A model generated the notes under the pieces. That model saw only the letters and a list, made by a program, of their open reading frames with translations, ran no database searches and had not been told where the DNA came from. A program made the translations under genes and the position numbers. Positions 15,959 to 21,703 of a stretch of 21,783 nucleotides of DNA are shown here, piece by piece. Source of the stretch: a virus. The stretch's first letter is position 1. Every line of letters starts with the position of its first letter. The DNA lies in the IMG/VR virus record IMGVR_UViG_3300027963_000377, positions 1 through 21,783 of that record. One strand, written 5' to 3'.

Positions 15959-16777
15959 CTACTCTATTTTGTCTATTTGTTGTTGTATCAGTTCTTTACG
16001 AGCTATAGGTTTAGCGTTTTCTTCTAGTATTTTTTCTTTAATTGTTAATAATTCATCTCCATAATCTTTTCGTGACTTATTAATTCTTTCTAAAATTGGA
16101 TTAACGGCTTCATTCCATGATTTGTATTTAAAAATATCACCTATCTCAATGTCAGCAGGGCCATGTAATGTCATAGCTTGACCGCTTTGCGGATGATTTG
16201 CAAATCTAGCAGTTATAACTTCTCCGCTTAAAGGGTCTACTATTTCTACATATTTAGAATTTGAGAGTGATGAGCCTGATTCTTTAACTTTTAATCCAGC
16301 ATTTTCAAAAACATTAGCCAAATTTTCTTGTTGTGTGTAGTGTGGCATTGCACCTTCATACACATTTTGAATAGATTTTTTTTCTTGTGGCACAATGCTA
16401 GGCATAAAGCCTTGATTAATCATGTAGTTTTTAGCCATCTGACCTACTTTGGGGGCTAATGCTTTAGCGGTGGCTACTGCGGCTGGGGCGGCAAAAGGTA
16501 ATGCCATACCTGCGTATCCTACAGGCTCACCTTGTTCGTAGCCTTCTTGATAGGGTGCTGATGCTGGATTAAGAACACCGCCCTGTACTGGATTTTTTGC
16601 TGGTAATCCAGTTGCCCCCGCTACAAAGCCTGTTTCTTTAGGTAATGGGTTTTTACCTGTAACTAACTGGGTAAATGCCTGTGGATTAGTAATAAAACGC
16701 TGTGCTTCAGTAGGCAGATTAGTTAAGGTGTCTGCCCCTTGACGCAAATATTCAGCAAGTTTGCTACCTAAGTCCAT
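15959..16777 (-). CDS. Hypothetical phage protein with a polyvalent-protein-like N-terminus
   Basis: 272 aa, function not recognised. Residues 45-80 (LPKETGFVAGATGLPAKNPV, then LNPASAPYQEGYEQGEP) followed by an Ala-rich stretch (88-108, GYAGMALPFAAPAAVATAKA) recall N-terminal regions of large phage polyvalent or ejected proteins. Residues about 160-213 look like a small alpha/beta domain (SNSKYVEIVDPLSGEVITAR, then FANHP and HGPADIEIG). The C-terminal 55 residues are a charged helix (about 226-272). The Ala-rich segment is hydrophobic but interrupted by Pro and Lys, so a true membrane helix is doubtful. The start overlaps the upstream 55-aa gene stop (TAATG). It may be a short internal virion protein. 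Confidence 0.65.
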   Translation of the reverse strand: MDLGSKLAEYLRQGADTLTNLPTEAQRFITNPQAFTQLVTGKNPLPKETGFVAGATGLPAKNPVQGGVLNPASAPYQEGYEQGEPVGYAGMALPFAAPAAVATAKALAPKVGQMAKNYMINQGFMPSIVPQEKKSIQNVYEGAMPHYTQQENLANVFENAGLKVKESGSSLSNSKYVEIVDPLSGEVITARFANHPQSGQAMTLHGPADIEIGDIFKYKSWNEAVNPILERINKSRKDYGDELLTIKEKILEENAKPIARKELIQQQIDKIE

Positions 16778-16944
16778 TACTTAACTTCTTTATCCAAGTC
16801 TTTAAGTTTGTCAGCAATAGCGGCTCTACGCTCTAAACGCTCACGCTGGTTCTTTTCTAGCGTAGATTCAGTATGCGGTCTGAGCATTGCATCTTCTTTT
16901 TTGTATTTACGGCTCATTGGGGTGGGTGGAATCATCTTAACCAT
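16777..16944 (-). CDS. Small basic hypothetical protein (55 aa)
   Basis: A 55-codon ORF runs from the ATG at 16944 to the TAA at 16779-16777. It begins MVKMIPPTPMSRKYKKEDAM and ends in a charged helix (KNQRERLERRAAIADKLKDL). The start overlaps the stop of the gene before it, and the stop overlaps the ATG of the 272-aa gene, both as TAATG. An AAGGA SD sits 7 nt before the ATG. These two junctions make it a convincing gene despite its length. The function is unknown; the charge suggests nucleic-acid or protein binding. Confidence 0.75.
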   Translation of the reverse strand: MVKMIPPTPMSRKYKKEDAMLRPHTESTLEKNQRERLERRAAIADKLKDLDKEVK

Positions 16945-17129
16945 TACATATCCTTCATCTTTGAGGCAATCATTTCTTTTCTGCTTTGTGGCTTGGCAGT
17001 CTTGGCAGATTCTTTAAAATCTTGGGCTGTTGGCGCGTTTTTGCTACCAACCTTGTTCATTTTCTCACCAGAACCGTTCTTGATCCGTTCCTGTTTACGG
17101 TGAATATTTGCGTACAATCCGTTTTTCAT
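16944..17129 (-). CDS. Small basic phage protein (KNGLYANIH type, 61 aa)
   Basis: The protein from the ATG at 17129 starts MKNGLYANIHRKQERIKNGS and contains NKVGSKNAPTAQDFKESAKT. I recognise this short Lys-rich pattern from small proteins of many phages, where no function is known. The frame is open further upstream, to an in-frame ATG at 17135 and beyond, but 17129 forms a TAATG overlap with the preceding gene, the junction used throughout this region. The stop overlaps the next start at 16944. It is probably an intrinsically disordered, basic protein. Confidence 0.75.
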   Translation of the reverse strand: MKNGLYANIHRKQERIKNGSGEKMNKVGSKNAPTAQDFKESAKTAKPQSRKEMIASKMKDM

Positions 17130-17395
17130 TAACATTTCCACCTTGCTCTTGCCGCTTTGCCCCGTTCCCCGTTCCATCCTGCTGACCTTGCACAAAAACT
17201 ATCATGCCTTGGGCCACTAGATTGAGGTGCTTTTAAGTTACTACCATTCTTTGCGTTGTACGCTTTGCGACCAGCTTCGGTCATGCCAGCGCCTTCTTCT
17301 ACCGATTGATAATGCCTGCCTTTACCCTTTGTGGTCTTGGCTATTGGCTTATCGTGCTTTTCTACTGCGGCACGAATATCATCTTTACGGCTCAT
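17129..17395 (-). CDS. Small phage protein with a conserved SFCAR ... ARWKC tail (88 aa)
   Basis: 88 aa, basic and Gly/Lys-rich. Residues 38-57 (GMTEAGRKAYNAKNGSNLKA) followed by RHDSFCARSAGW (63-74) and AARARWKC (81-88) resemble a family of short phage and phage-associated proteins of unknown function, possibly related to DUF6321-type sequences. The two cysteines (C68, C88) could bind metal together or in an oligomer. The ATG at 17395 overlaps the previous gene stop (ATGA), and the stop overlaps the next ATG. No strong SD was seen, so translational coupling is likely. Confidence 0.75.
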   Translation of the reverse strand: MSRKDDIRAAVEKHDKPIAKTTKGKGRHYQSVEEGAGMTEAGRKAYNAKNGSNLKAPQSSGPRHDSFCARSAGWNGERGKAARARWKC

Positions 17396-17580
17396 TTATC
17401 TCGCTTACCTAAAAAGCGACCGTAGGCTTCTTCTAATGTAGCTTTTCTAGCACCTTTGGCGTTATCGCGTTCAACATTAAGAGCAATCGCAATAGCTTGT
17501 TTCTTGCCTTTACCAGCTTTCATTTCGGCTTTGATGTTTTTGCCTACGGATGCTTCTGTACCTGATTTGTCTAATGGCAT
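17392..17580 (-). CDS. Small basic phage protein, DUF6496-like (62 aa)
   Basis: 62 aa. It begins MPLDKSGTEASVGKNIKAEM and continues KAGKGKKQAIAIALNVERDN. The pattern M-P-L-x-K ... N-I ... K-Q-A-I-A-I-A-L matches small phage proteins I associate with DUF6496. Highly basic, probably a short helix pair. The function is unknown; similar proteins occur near structural and packaging genes in other phages. The stop overlaps the next ATG (ATGA at 17392-17395), and the start is 2 nt downstream of the Dps-like gene stop. Confidence 0.8.
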   Translation of the reverse strand: MPLDKSGTEASVGKNIKAEMKAGKGKKQAIAIALNVERDNAKGARKATLEEAYGRFLGKRDK

Positions 17581-17582
17581 GA

Positions 17583-17942
17583 TTAAGCCTTAAATTTGAG
17601 TAAATAGATGGTTGTGTCGATTTCTTGCGCGATATTGTCAATTAATTGGACAATTTCGGAATCTGTAGGCAAGTCTGCACGGGCATCTTTAACAAACGCT
17701 TGTAATGATTGCAGGTATGCCAATGGTTCTTTTGGCTGGTGGTATGTAGCAGGGAATTCGGTTATCTGACCGTAGATGCCAAAATAGCACTCTGCCAAAG
17801 CATCTGTATGTTCAATAATGTTTTCGTAAAAGTGGCCAAGTGCTTTATGTTTAGCGTAAGACTTGGTAGCCCAATGGAAAAAATGGGTATTAGTACCAGA
17901 ATGTAGCAATGTTGCTAGGAATAATGCCATTGACTTTTCCAT
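17583..17942 (-). CDS. Dps/ferritin-like four-helix phage protein (DUF5856-like)
   Basis: 119 aa, all-helical. The segment THFFHWATKSYAKHKALGHF (19-38) followed by HTDALAECYFGIYG (45-58) resembles Dps and the phage DUF5856 family. H23-W24, H32, D47 and E51 follow the order of Dps ferroxidase ligands; the H32-D47-E51 spacings (15 and 4) equal those I recall for Dps (H43-D58-E62), while the HW-to-H distance is about three residues shorter. It is shorter than cellular Dps and lacks the basic N-terminal tail. Iron binding, DNA protection or a structural role are all possible. A perfect SD (AAGGAG, 6 nt) fixes the start at 17942. Confidence 0.75.
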   Translation of the reverse strand: MEKSMALFLATLLHSGTNTHFFHWATKSYAKHKALGHFYENIIEHTDALAECYFGIYGQITEFPATYHQPKEPLAYLQSLQAFVKDARADLPTDSEIVQLIDNIAQEIDTTIYLLKFKA

Positions 17943-17964
17943 AAAACGCTCCTTTTGGTGTATT

Positions 17965-18249
17965 TTATAACACTTTTCTGGTAATTCCTAATGCTCTAAT
18001 CGCGGCATCAACGCTGTCCACGCGGCTGATTGCACCACCTCTCCATTTACCCAAAAAGTCTAATTGGTCAGGCGTGAACTTGGCTTTGGCATCGCGCTTG
18101 ATTTCCATTAATACTGTTTCGCCAGCGTAACCTACAAGCAGGTCAGGGCAACCATGCTTCATTGCGGCAAGTGACACCACAGTAGCACCAGCATCTCGTA
18201 ATGCCTTAACTATTTCTTTGTGGTTTGTATCTATTCGTGCGTATGTCAT
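17965..18249 (-). CDS. VRR-NUC-like PD-(D/E)xK nuclease
   Basis: 94 aa. It begins YARIDTNHKEIVKALRDAGA, then VVSLAAMKHGCPDLLVGYAG, VLMEIKRD and FTPDQLDFLGKWRGG. The catalytic pattern is PD at 35-36, E49-I-K51 and Q62, as in minimal VRR-NUC / PD-(D/E)xK nucleases common in phages, which resolve branched DNA or process replication intermediates. The order and spacing look intact. It is the first leftward gene after the divergent gap, so it may head the leftward operon. No strong SD was seen upstream of the ATG at 18249. A Holliday-junction-type role is inferred from the family. Confidence 0.82.
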   Translation of the reverse strand: MTYARIDTNHKEIVKALRDAGATVVSLAAMKHGCPDLLVGYAGETVLMEIKRDAKAKFTPDQLDFLGKWRGGAISRVDSVDAAIRALGITRKVL

Positions 18250-18306
18250 TGATTTTCAATTAAAATAGATTAGTATTAGCTAACTTTACCATTATAAAGG
18301 TGTGGT
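18250..18306. promoter_or_regulatory. Divergent intergenic region, probable bidirectional promoter
   Basis: This 57-nt AT-rich gap separates leftward and rightward genes, the only such junction here. On the minus strand a perfect TATAAT lies at 18296-18291, but only a weak -35 (TTAGGT-like) is found 17-18 nt further up. On the plus strand, TTGATT (18249-18254) with TAGTAT (18271-18276) at 16-nt spacing is a weak candidate, and AAGGTG precedes the ATG at 18307. Transcription must start in both directions near here, but the exact elements are uncertain. Confidence 0.45.
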
Positions 18307-19272
18307 ATGTCTAAACCTAAGTGTACTGACAAAGAATTTATTGACTTATTTAAAGAGCATAGATCACCCACCGCGTTAGCTAAAATACTTAAAATTGATA
18401 TTAGAAGTGTTATAGCCCGTAGAAAAAATTTAGAAAAAAAATACGATATTGTTCTTGAATCTAATAACAATCGTGGTATTCCAAAGTTTACTATTCCCGA
18501 AAACAAAATACGCTGTGAATATGAAATAAAAAATGGCGTGATTTTGGTGGGTTCTGATTGTCACTATAACCCCAACTATGTTTCTACTGCACACAAAGCA
18601 TTTGTACACTTTGTAAAAGAATTAAAACCCAATATGGTGGTTTTAAATGGCGATTTATTTGATTTTGCCCAGATCAGCCAACATAACAGGATTGGGTATC
18701 AACAGCATCCAACAGTCCAGCAAGAATTAGAAGAAGTACAAGCCAGATTAGGTGATATTGAAAAGGTTAGACCTGCTGGTTGTATTTTGCATCGCACCAT
18801 AGGTAATCATGATTTACGCTTTGATGGCAAGCTGTCTAATGTATTGCCGCAGTATGAAGGTGTAAAAGGTATGTGCCTTGCCGATCACCTGTACGGCTGG
18901 TCGTATAGCTGGTCTGTAGTAGTAAACAACAACACAATGATTAAGCATCGCTGGCATAACGGTATTCATGCGGTTTACAACAATATTCTTAAAGGGGGTA
19001 TGTCGATGGTTACGGGCCACCTGCACTCCCTCAAAGTTACGCCTTGGACTAATTACAAGGGCGATATGTATGGTGTAGATACTGGTATGATGGCCGCTGT
19101 CAAAGATGACCAGTTTATATACCATGAAGATTCAAGCGTGAATTGGCGTGCAGGATTTGCGGTTCTTACTTATATAAACGGTCATTTGATGCCGCCTGAG
19201 TTGGTACAGGTTATCAATGAAGATGAAGGACTTGTGTTTTTTAGGGGTCAATTACATGAGATTAACGCCTGA
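18307..19272 (+). CDS. Calcineurin-like metallophosphoesterase with N-terminal helix-turn-helix
   Basis: 321 aa on the plus strand. Residues about 7-45 (CTDKEFIDLFKEHRSPTALA, then KILKIDIRSVIARRK) look like a helix-turn-helix. The phosphoesterase core is complete: D84-x-H86 (GSDCHY), GD at 115-116 (LNGDLFD), GNHD at 166-169, H214 in IKHRWHNG and GHLH at 237-240. Such enzymes hydrolyse phosphodiesters or phosphomonoesters with two metal ions; phage members are often called Mre11-like or serine/threonine phosphatase-like, and the substrate cannot be read from the sequence. The N-terminal HTH suggests DNA targeting. It overlaps the SprT-like gene by 17 nt and forms a two-gene rightward unit. Confidence 0.9.
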   Translation: MSKPKCTDKEFIDLFKEHRSPTALAKILKIDIRSVIARRKNLEKKYDIVLESNNNRGIPKFTIPENKIRCEYEIKNGVILVGSDCHYNPNYVSTAHKAFVHFVKELKPNMVVLNGDLFDFAQISQHNRIGYQQHPTVQQELEEVQARLGDIEKVRPAGCILHRTIGNHDLRFDGKLSNVLPQYEGVKGMCLADHLYGWSYSWSVVVNNNTMIKHRWHNGIHAVYNNILKGGMSMVTGHLHSLKVTPWTNYKGDMYGVDTGMMAAVKDDQFIYHEDSSVNWRAGFAVLTYINGHLMPPELVQVINEDEGLVFFRGQLHEINA

Positions 19273-19609
19273 AGCATTAAAGCATTTATATTCAAGCCTG
19301 TATTGCACTTACCCATTTACTAAATGGCCTATGCCATTGCCTGAAGAAATAGAATTTATTGTTACCCCTGATCCAGAAGTAATGGGAACTTATTTGCTAG
19401 ATACTGGGGAAGATTACGCGCATACCATTACCATCTCATCTGGGCGCTGTAGCCACTATTACACCGTTCTAACCACCCTTGCCCATGAATGTATCCACAT
19501 GAGTTTTCATAAACAAAAAGGCGATAAATGGATGCAACACGGCAAACCATTTAGAACCCGTTGCAAGATGGTAGCCAACGAACTAGGGTTTGATGCTTTA
19601 GAACTATGA
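19256..19609 (+). CDS. SprT-like zinc metalloprotease
   Basis: 117 aa from the ATG at 19256. The zinc-protease motif HECIH is at 77-81 (TLAHECIHMSFH), and a third likely ligand lies in HGKPFRTRCKMVANELG (95-111). This is the minimal SprT-like/WLM arrangement, related to SprT and Spartan-type proteases that cleave DNA-bound proteins. AGGGG sits 8 nt upstream of ATG 19256, inside the phosphoesterase gene, and fixes this start; an in-frame ATG at 19217 is disfavoured because it is buried deep in the upstream gene and lacks an SD. The C-terminal end overlaps the convergent 39-aa ORF by 6 nt. A role in processing protein-DNA complexes or virion proteins is inferred. Confidence 0.85.
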   Translation: MRLTPEALKHLYSSLYCTYPFTKWPMPLPEEIEFIVTPDPEVMGTYLLDTGEDYAHTITISSGRCSHYYTVLTTLAHECIHMSFHKQKGDKWMQHGKPFRTRCKMVANELGFDALEL

Positions 19610-19723
19610 ATTTCGATGATAGTGATCTTTATAATTGGTTTGCATTGATTTAATAAGTTCATCCATATTAAAGAACCATTGAATAACTTTCATGCCATCA
19701 TGCGTATAAATGGTAAAACTCAT
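19604..19723 (-). CDS. Tiny hypothetical ORF (39 aa), tail-to-tail with the SprT-like gene
   Basis: A 39-codon ORF runs from the ATG at 19723 to the TAG at 19606-19604. It begins MSFTIYTHDGMKVIQWFFNM and ends YHRNS. The ATG overlaps the stop of the membrane peptide gene (ATGA), the same junction used elsewhere, which is the main reason to believe it. The predicted product is a short amphipathic peptide. Its stop overlaps the convergent SprT-like gene. The function is unknown, and it could be non-coding. Confidence 0.45.
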   Translation of the reverse strand: MSFTIYTHDGMKVIQWFFNMDELIKSMQTNYKDHYHRNS

Positions 19724-19863
19724 TTAGCCATAATATAAAGACCGACATTAGAAAAAGCATAGCCTGTATATACAACTGCCATAGGCAAGTTACCTTTAAC
19801 ACCTTGCTCTATACCGATATAAAAGTAAATTAACCCTGTAACGATGATTAGCCAGCTACTCAA
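19720..19863 (-). CDS. Small two-helix membrane protein (47 aa, TTG start)
   Basis: A 47-codon ORF runs from the TTG at 19863 to the TGA at 19722-19720. It begins (M)SSWLIIVTGLIYFYIGIEQG and continues with NLPMAVVYTGYAFSNVGLYI. Two hydrophobic segments (about 4-18 and 26-45) flank a short polar turn (E19-N25), predicting a small inner-membrane hairpin protein. I recognise the YTGYAFSNVGLY-type ending from short phage membrane proteins of unknown role. The TTG overlaps the end of the Ref-like nuclease gene, and the TGA overlaps the ATG of the 39-aa ORF. No ATG lies upstream in frame before the nuclease gene. Confidence 0.7.
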   Translation of the reverse strand: MSSWLIIVTGLIYFYIGIEQGVKGNLPMAVVYTGYAFSNVGLYIMAK

Positions 19864-20128
19864 TTAGCTTTTCCGTTTGTTCAAAGAGTTCTTCTTCCGT
19901 GATCTGATACACGATTTCGAATTGCTTGCGGCCCATTCCGTGAATACTGGTATTTGATCCTCGATGGTGGTATGGACATAATGGGATAACAGGGGCATTA
20001 CTTCTTTTGCCAGTTCTTCTAATGTGATGTAATTCTGCTGGCGTTCCTTCATTGCCTTGATGCCTACATAATGAGCATCCCAGTTCAGCAATTTTTCTGT
20101 ACTTTTCTTTTTCAACCTTAGTGGCCAT
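19856..20128 (-). CDS. Ref-like (RecA-dependent nuclease type) HNH protein
   Basis: 90 aa. C18-x2-C21 (LGCSLC), ELHHIRRTGKR (32-42, H34 and H35), IPLCPYHHRG (48-57; C51, H54, H55), then IHGMGRKQFEIVY (62-74). This pattern matches the C-terminal nuclease domain of P1 Ref (RecA_dep_nuc family), an HNH-type zinc-binding nuclease that acts on RecA-bound DNA. It is much shorter than P1 Ref and lacks its DNA-binding N-terminal extension. It probably acts in phage recombination or replication. Its start overlaps the upstream 57-aa gene by 11 nt, and its stop region contains the TTG of the membrane peptide gene. No good SD was seen. Confidence 0.82.
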   Translation of the reverse strand: MATKVEKEKYRKIAELGCSLCRHQGNEGTPAELHHIRRTGKRSNAPVIPLCPYHHRGSNTSIHGMGRKQFEIVYQITEEELFEQTEKLIE

Positions 20129-20291
20129 TGATGTGATCTACGGTCATTTGCTCTAGTTTTTCGGCTGATTCCGCAATATCAACGCTTAATTCAAGCATTT
20201 GCGTATAGTCCTTGCGGTTCATGGCATCTTCGTACATTTTACAAAATAGTTTAAGAATTAAAAATTCTTCGGTTAATTTTAATTTGCTCAT
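20118..20291 (-). CDS. Small hypothetical helical protein (57 aa)
   Basis: A 57-codon ORF runs from the ATG at 20291 to the TAA at 20120-20118. It begins MSKLKLTEEFLILKLFCKMY and continues EDAMNRKDYTQMLELSVDIA. It is predicted to be entirely helical. The ATG overlaps the stop of the 109-aa gene (ATGA at 20288-20291), and the 3' end overlaps the Ref-like gene by 11 nt, typical of dense phage operons. No domain was recognised. It fills what would otherwise be an unexplained 170-nt gap. Confidence 0.72.
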   Translation of the reverse strand: MSKLKLTEEFLILKLFCKMYEDAMNRKDYTQMLELSVDIAESAEKLEQMTVDHINGH

Positions 20292-20617
20292 TTTAATATT
20301 TTATCTTGTGTTCGGTTAGATACTTCTAAAGTTTGCCATGTGGCGTGCCTAAGTCTGGCGGCCTCCAATTCCCACTTTAGCTTTTCTGCGTTTTCCGTAG
20401 CCGTGCCAATTGCTTTGCATAAATCTTGATAATCTTGGCTTCGATAAGCCTCACGCTCCTGCGCCCCAAGAGATTGTTCGCTAGTTTGAGCCATTTTGAT
20501 AGCTTTAAGCGAACTCTTGTACGCTTCAAGTTGCGCCAATTCACCCTTTGCTTGTGCATATTTGCCTGCGTTCTCTAATATAAAGTCAATACATTTATTG
20601 GGGTCTATTTCGCGCAT
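20288..20617 (-). CDS. Conserved phage hypothetical protein (helical, 109 aa)
   Basis: 109 aa. It begins MREIDPNKCIDFILENAGKY and has a helical pattern AKGELAQLEAYKSSLKAIKM, AQEREAYRSQDYQDLCKAIG, and a charged C-terminal helix (KLKWELEAARLRHATWQTLE). I recognise this arrangement, especially the AQEREAYR-DYQ block, from small proteins in the replication or early regions of several phages, without an assigned function. It is probably a coiled-coil helical protein that binds a partner. The stop overlaps the next ATG (ATGA), and the gene starts within the 3' end of the 56-aa gene. Confidence 0.75.
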   Translation of the reverse strand: MREIDPNKCIDFILENAGKYAQAKGELAQLEAYKSSLKAIKMAQTSEQSLGAQEREAYRSQDYQDLCKAIGTATENAEKLKWELEAARLRHATWQTLEVSNRTQDKILK

Positions 20618-20765
20618 ACAGTTCTTTTATCCTATTTTTCACCGCATCTGCGGTATTTTGATTTCGTTCAATTAACTCTTTAACTCTATTCCAGCTACGC
20701 TCCCGTTTGGCAATGGCAATGTAAGCATGTGCTAAATATTCAATTTGTTGCTTAAAGTTGTTCAT
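20595..20765 (-). CDS. Small hypothetical helical protein (56 aa)
   Basis: A 56-codon ORF runs from the ATG at 20765 to the TAA at 20597-20595. It begins MNNFKQQIEYLAHAYIAIAK and continues RERSWNRVKELIERNQNTAD, a basic helical protein. It overlaps the end of the 127-aa gene by 14 nt and the start of the 109-aa gene by 23 nt, in line with the packed arrangement of this region. No clear SD was seen. The function is unknown. Confidence 0.65.
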   Translation of the reverse strand: MNNFKQQIEYLAHAYIAIAKRERSWNRVKELIERNQNTADAVKNRIKELYARNRPQ

Positions 20766-21135
20766 CTAACTGTTTGATCTTTTGGCTGATCCGCGCCCTC
20801 CATTGTTGCCAACCCTCACCAGCGTAAGCCTGACAGCCAACTTCTTGCGCTTTAGCTTTAGTAAGTTCTTCGCTGGAATACCAAGGCAATTCTGGCTTTT
20901 TAAGTTTTTTGACTTGCATATCTAATTCATCTTCCCAGCGGCCTTGATTTAACCATGTAGCAGGGTGTGGAATATAGTCTTTTTCGGTCTGTTTTAACTT
21001 CCAGTATGCAAGATGATTAGGAAGGGCTACAAACGCATCCTGTTGTTCCTGCTGGGTAAGCCTATCCCAACTGCGTTCAGCCGCCCTGCGCCCTTGTTTG
21101 CGTGGGTAGATGGCATAAAATTCGGCAAAGTTCAT
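20752..21135 (-). CDS. Replication-initiator C-terminal-like protein (127 aa)
   Basis: 127 aa. The N-terminus FAEFYAIYPRKQGRRAAERS (3-22), followed by WDRLTQQE and YIPHPATWLNQGRWEDE (54-70), matches a module usually found at the C-terminus of phage replication-initiator or DnaT-like proteins. Here it stands alone, without the N-terminal DNA-binding domain. It may recruit the host replication machinery or have another role. The C-terminal 30 residues are helical and charged. The ATG at 21135 overlaps the previous gene stop (ATGA). The match is to a module; the function itself is an inference. Confidence 0.65.
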   Translation of the reverse strand: MNFAEFYAIYPRKQGRRAAERSWDRLTQQEQQDAFVALPNHLAYWKLKQTEKDYIPHPATWLNQGRWEDELDMQVKKLKKPELPWYSSEELTKAKAQEVGCQAYAGEGWQQWRARISQKIKQLDEQL

Positions 21136-21503
21136 TTTTCTTGTGCCTTTCTTAGTATTGCTCTAGCAAATTTAATAAATGAATCTTCAAAATCACGCAC
21201 TTCAAAAGTTGTATCAAAGATTTCTGTTATTTCCTCATCTGTCAGTTCTTTTACTGGATGGGTATAGAGTGGTGTCGTAATTCCCATGTTTTCCACTTTA
21301 TTTTCTAAAACGCAATCGGCTAAATACAATGCTTCATCCTTAAATCTATCTAAATTAATCCACGCTACTGGTTCAGTAGGTGTTGGATGGGTATAGAGTG
21401 GTGTTTCGGTTACAACTGTTCCAGCCATAGGCTCTCTAACAAAAGTTAATTTTGCACTTCCGTTTGGTCTTTCATACATCCACGCTACTGGTTCATTGTT
21501 CAT
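21132..21503 (-). CDS. Phage protein with duplicated EPVAW ... PLYTHP unit (123 aa)
   Basis: 123 aa. Two copies of a 40-43-residue unit: EPVAWMYERPNG ... TPLYTHP (4-40) and EPVAWINLDRF ... TPLYTHP (44-83). These are followed by a helical tail (KELTDEEITEIFDTTFE ... ARAILRKAQEK). The EPVAW/PLYTHP pattern is widespread in small phage and prophage proteins of unknown function. The duplication is visible in the DNA as 18- and 20-nt identical blocks, so it may be fairly recent. Both ends overlap neighbours as ATGA, and both junctions share the sequence ACAAGAAAAATGAAC. Confidence 0.78.
   Translation of the reverse strand: MNNEPVAWMYERPNGSAKLTFVREPMAGTVVTETPLYTHPTPTEPVAWINLDRFKDEALYLADCVLENKVENMGITTPLYTHPVKELTDEEITEIFDTTFEVRDFEDSFIKFARAILRKAQEK
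21256..21404. repeat. Direct repeat, 20-nt identical copies at 21256-21275 and 21385-21404
   Basis: The copies (beginning GGATGGGTATAG) are identical over 20 nt and 129 nt apart. They encode the PLYTHP ends of the two units of the 123-aa protein. Confidence 0.9.
21358..21495. repeat. Direct repeat, 18-nt identical copies at 21358-21375 and 21478-21495
   Basis: The copies (ATCCACGCTACTGGTTCA) are identical and 120 nt apart, encoding the EPVAW beginnings of the two units. Together with the PLYTHP copies they show an in-frame duplication of about 40 codons. Confidence 0.9.
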
Positions 21504-21703
21504 TTTTCTTGTACTTTCATTGATTTCTCAAACATATTTTTCCAATAATCAATCTCAGCCTTTTGTTTGCGTAACACATTGGCGGCTTTTTGTACCAAAA
21601 ATTCTGGTGTATAAGATTGCGTAATTGTGGCAAGTAAATCTTCAACCAAGAAATCAACATCGTTTTCTGTTGATAGGCGATCTTCGGTAGTAAATGTAGT
21701 CAT
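21500..21703 (-). CDS. Small acidic/helical hypothetical protein (67 aa)
   Basis: 67 aa. It begins MTTFTTEDRLSTENDVDFLV and has a helical body (PEFLVQKAANVLRKQKAEID, then YWKNMFEKS). It ends KVQEK, similar to the RKAQEK ending of the next gene. No domain was recognised; it looks like a small coiled-coil adaptor. The ATG at 21703 overlaps the stop of the upstream gene (ATGA), and the stop overlaps the next ATG the same way. Confidence 0.65.
   Translation of the reverse strand: MTTFTTEDRLSTENDVDFLVEDLLATITQSYTPEFLVQKAANVLRKQKAEIDYWKNMFEKSMKVQEK

Noticed and set aside
17130-17195. Longer 83-codon version of the 61-aa protein starting near 17195
   Set aside because: The added N-terminus is an alternate-frame reading of the conserved end of the preceding gene; the TAATG junction at 17129 is the pattern used by neighbouring genes.
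19673-19716. ACCATT ... AATGGT inverted repeat as a terminator between the convergent genes
   Set aside because: The arms are 6 nt, more than 25 nt apart, with no T-tract, and both lie inside a putative ORF.
21256-21495. Repeats read as a CRISPR array or insertion-sequence ends
   Set aside because: There are only two copies of each, lying in frame inside a coding sequence and encoding the same peptide motifs.
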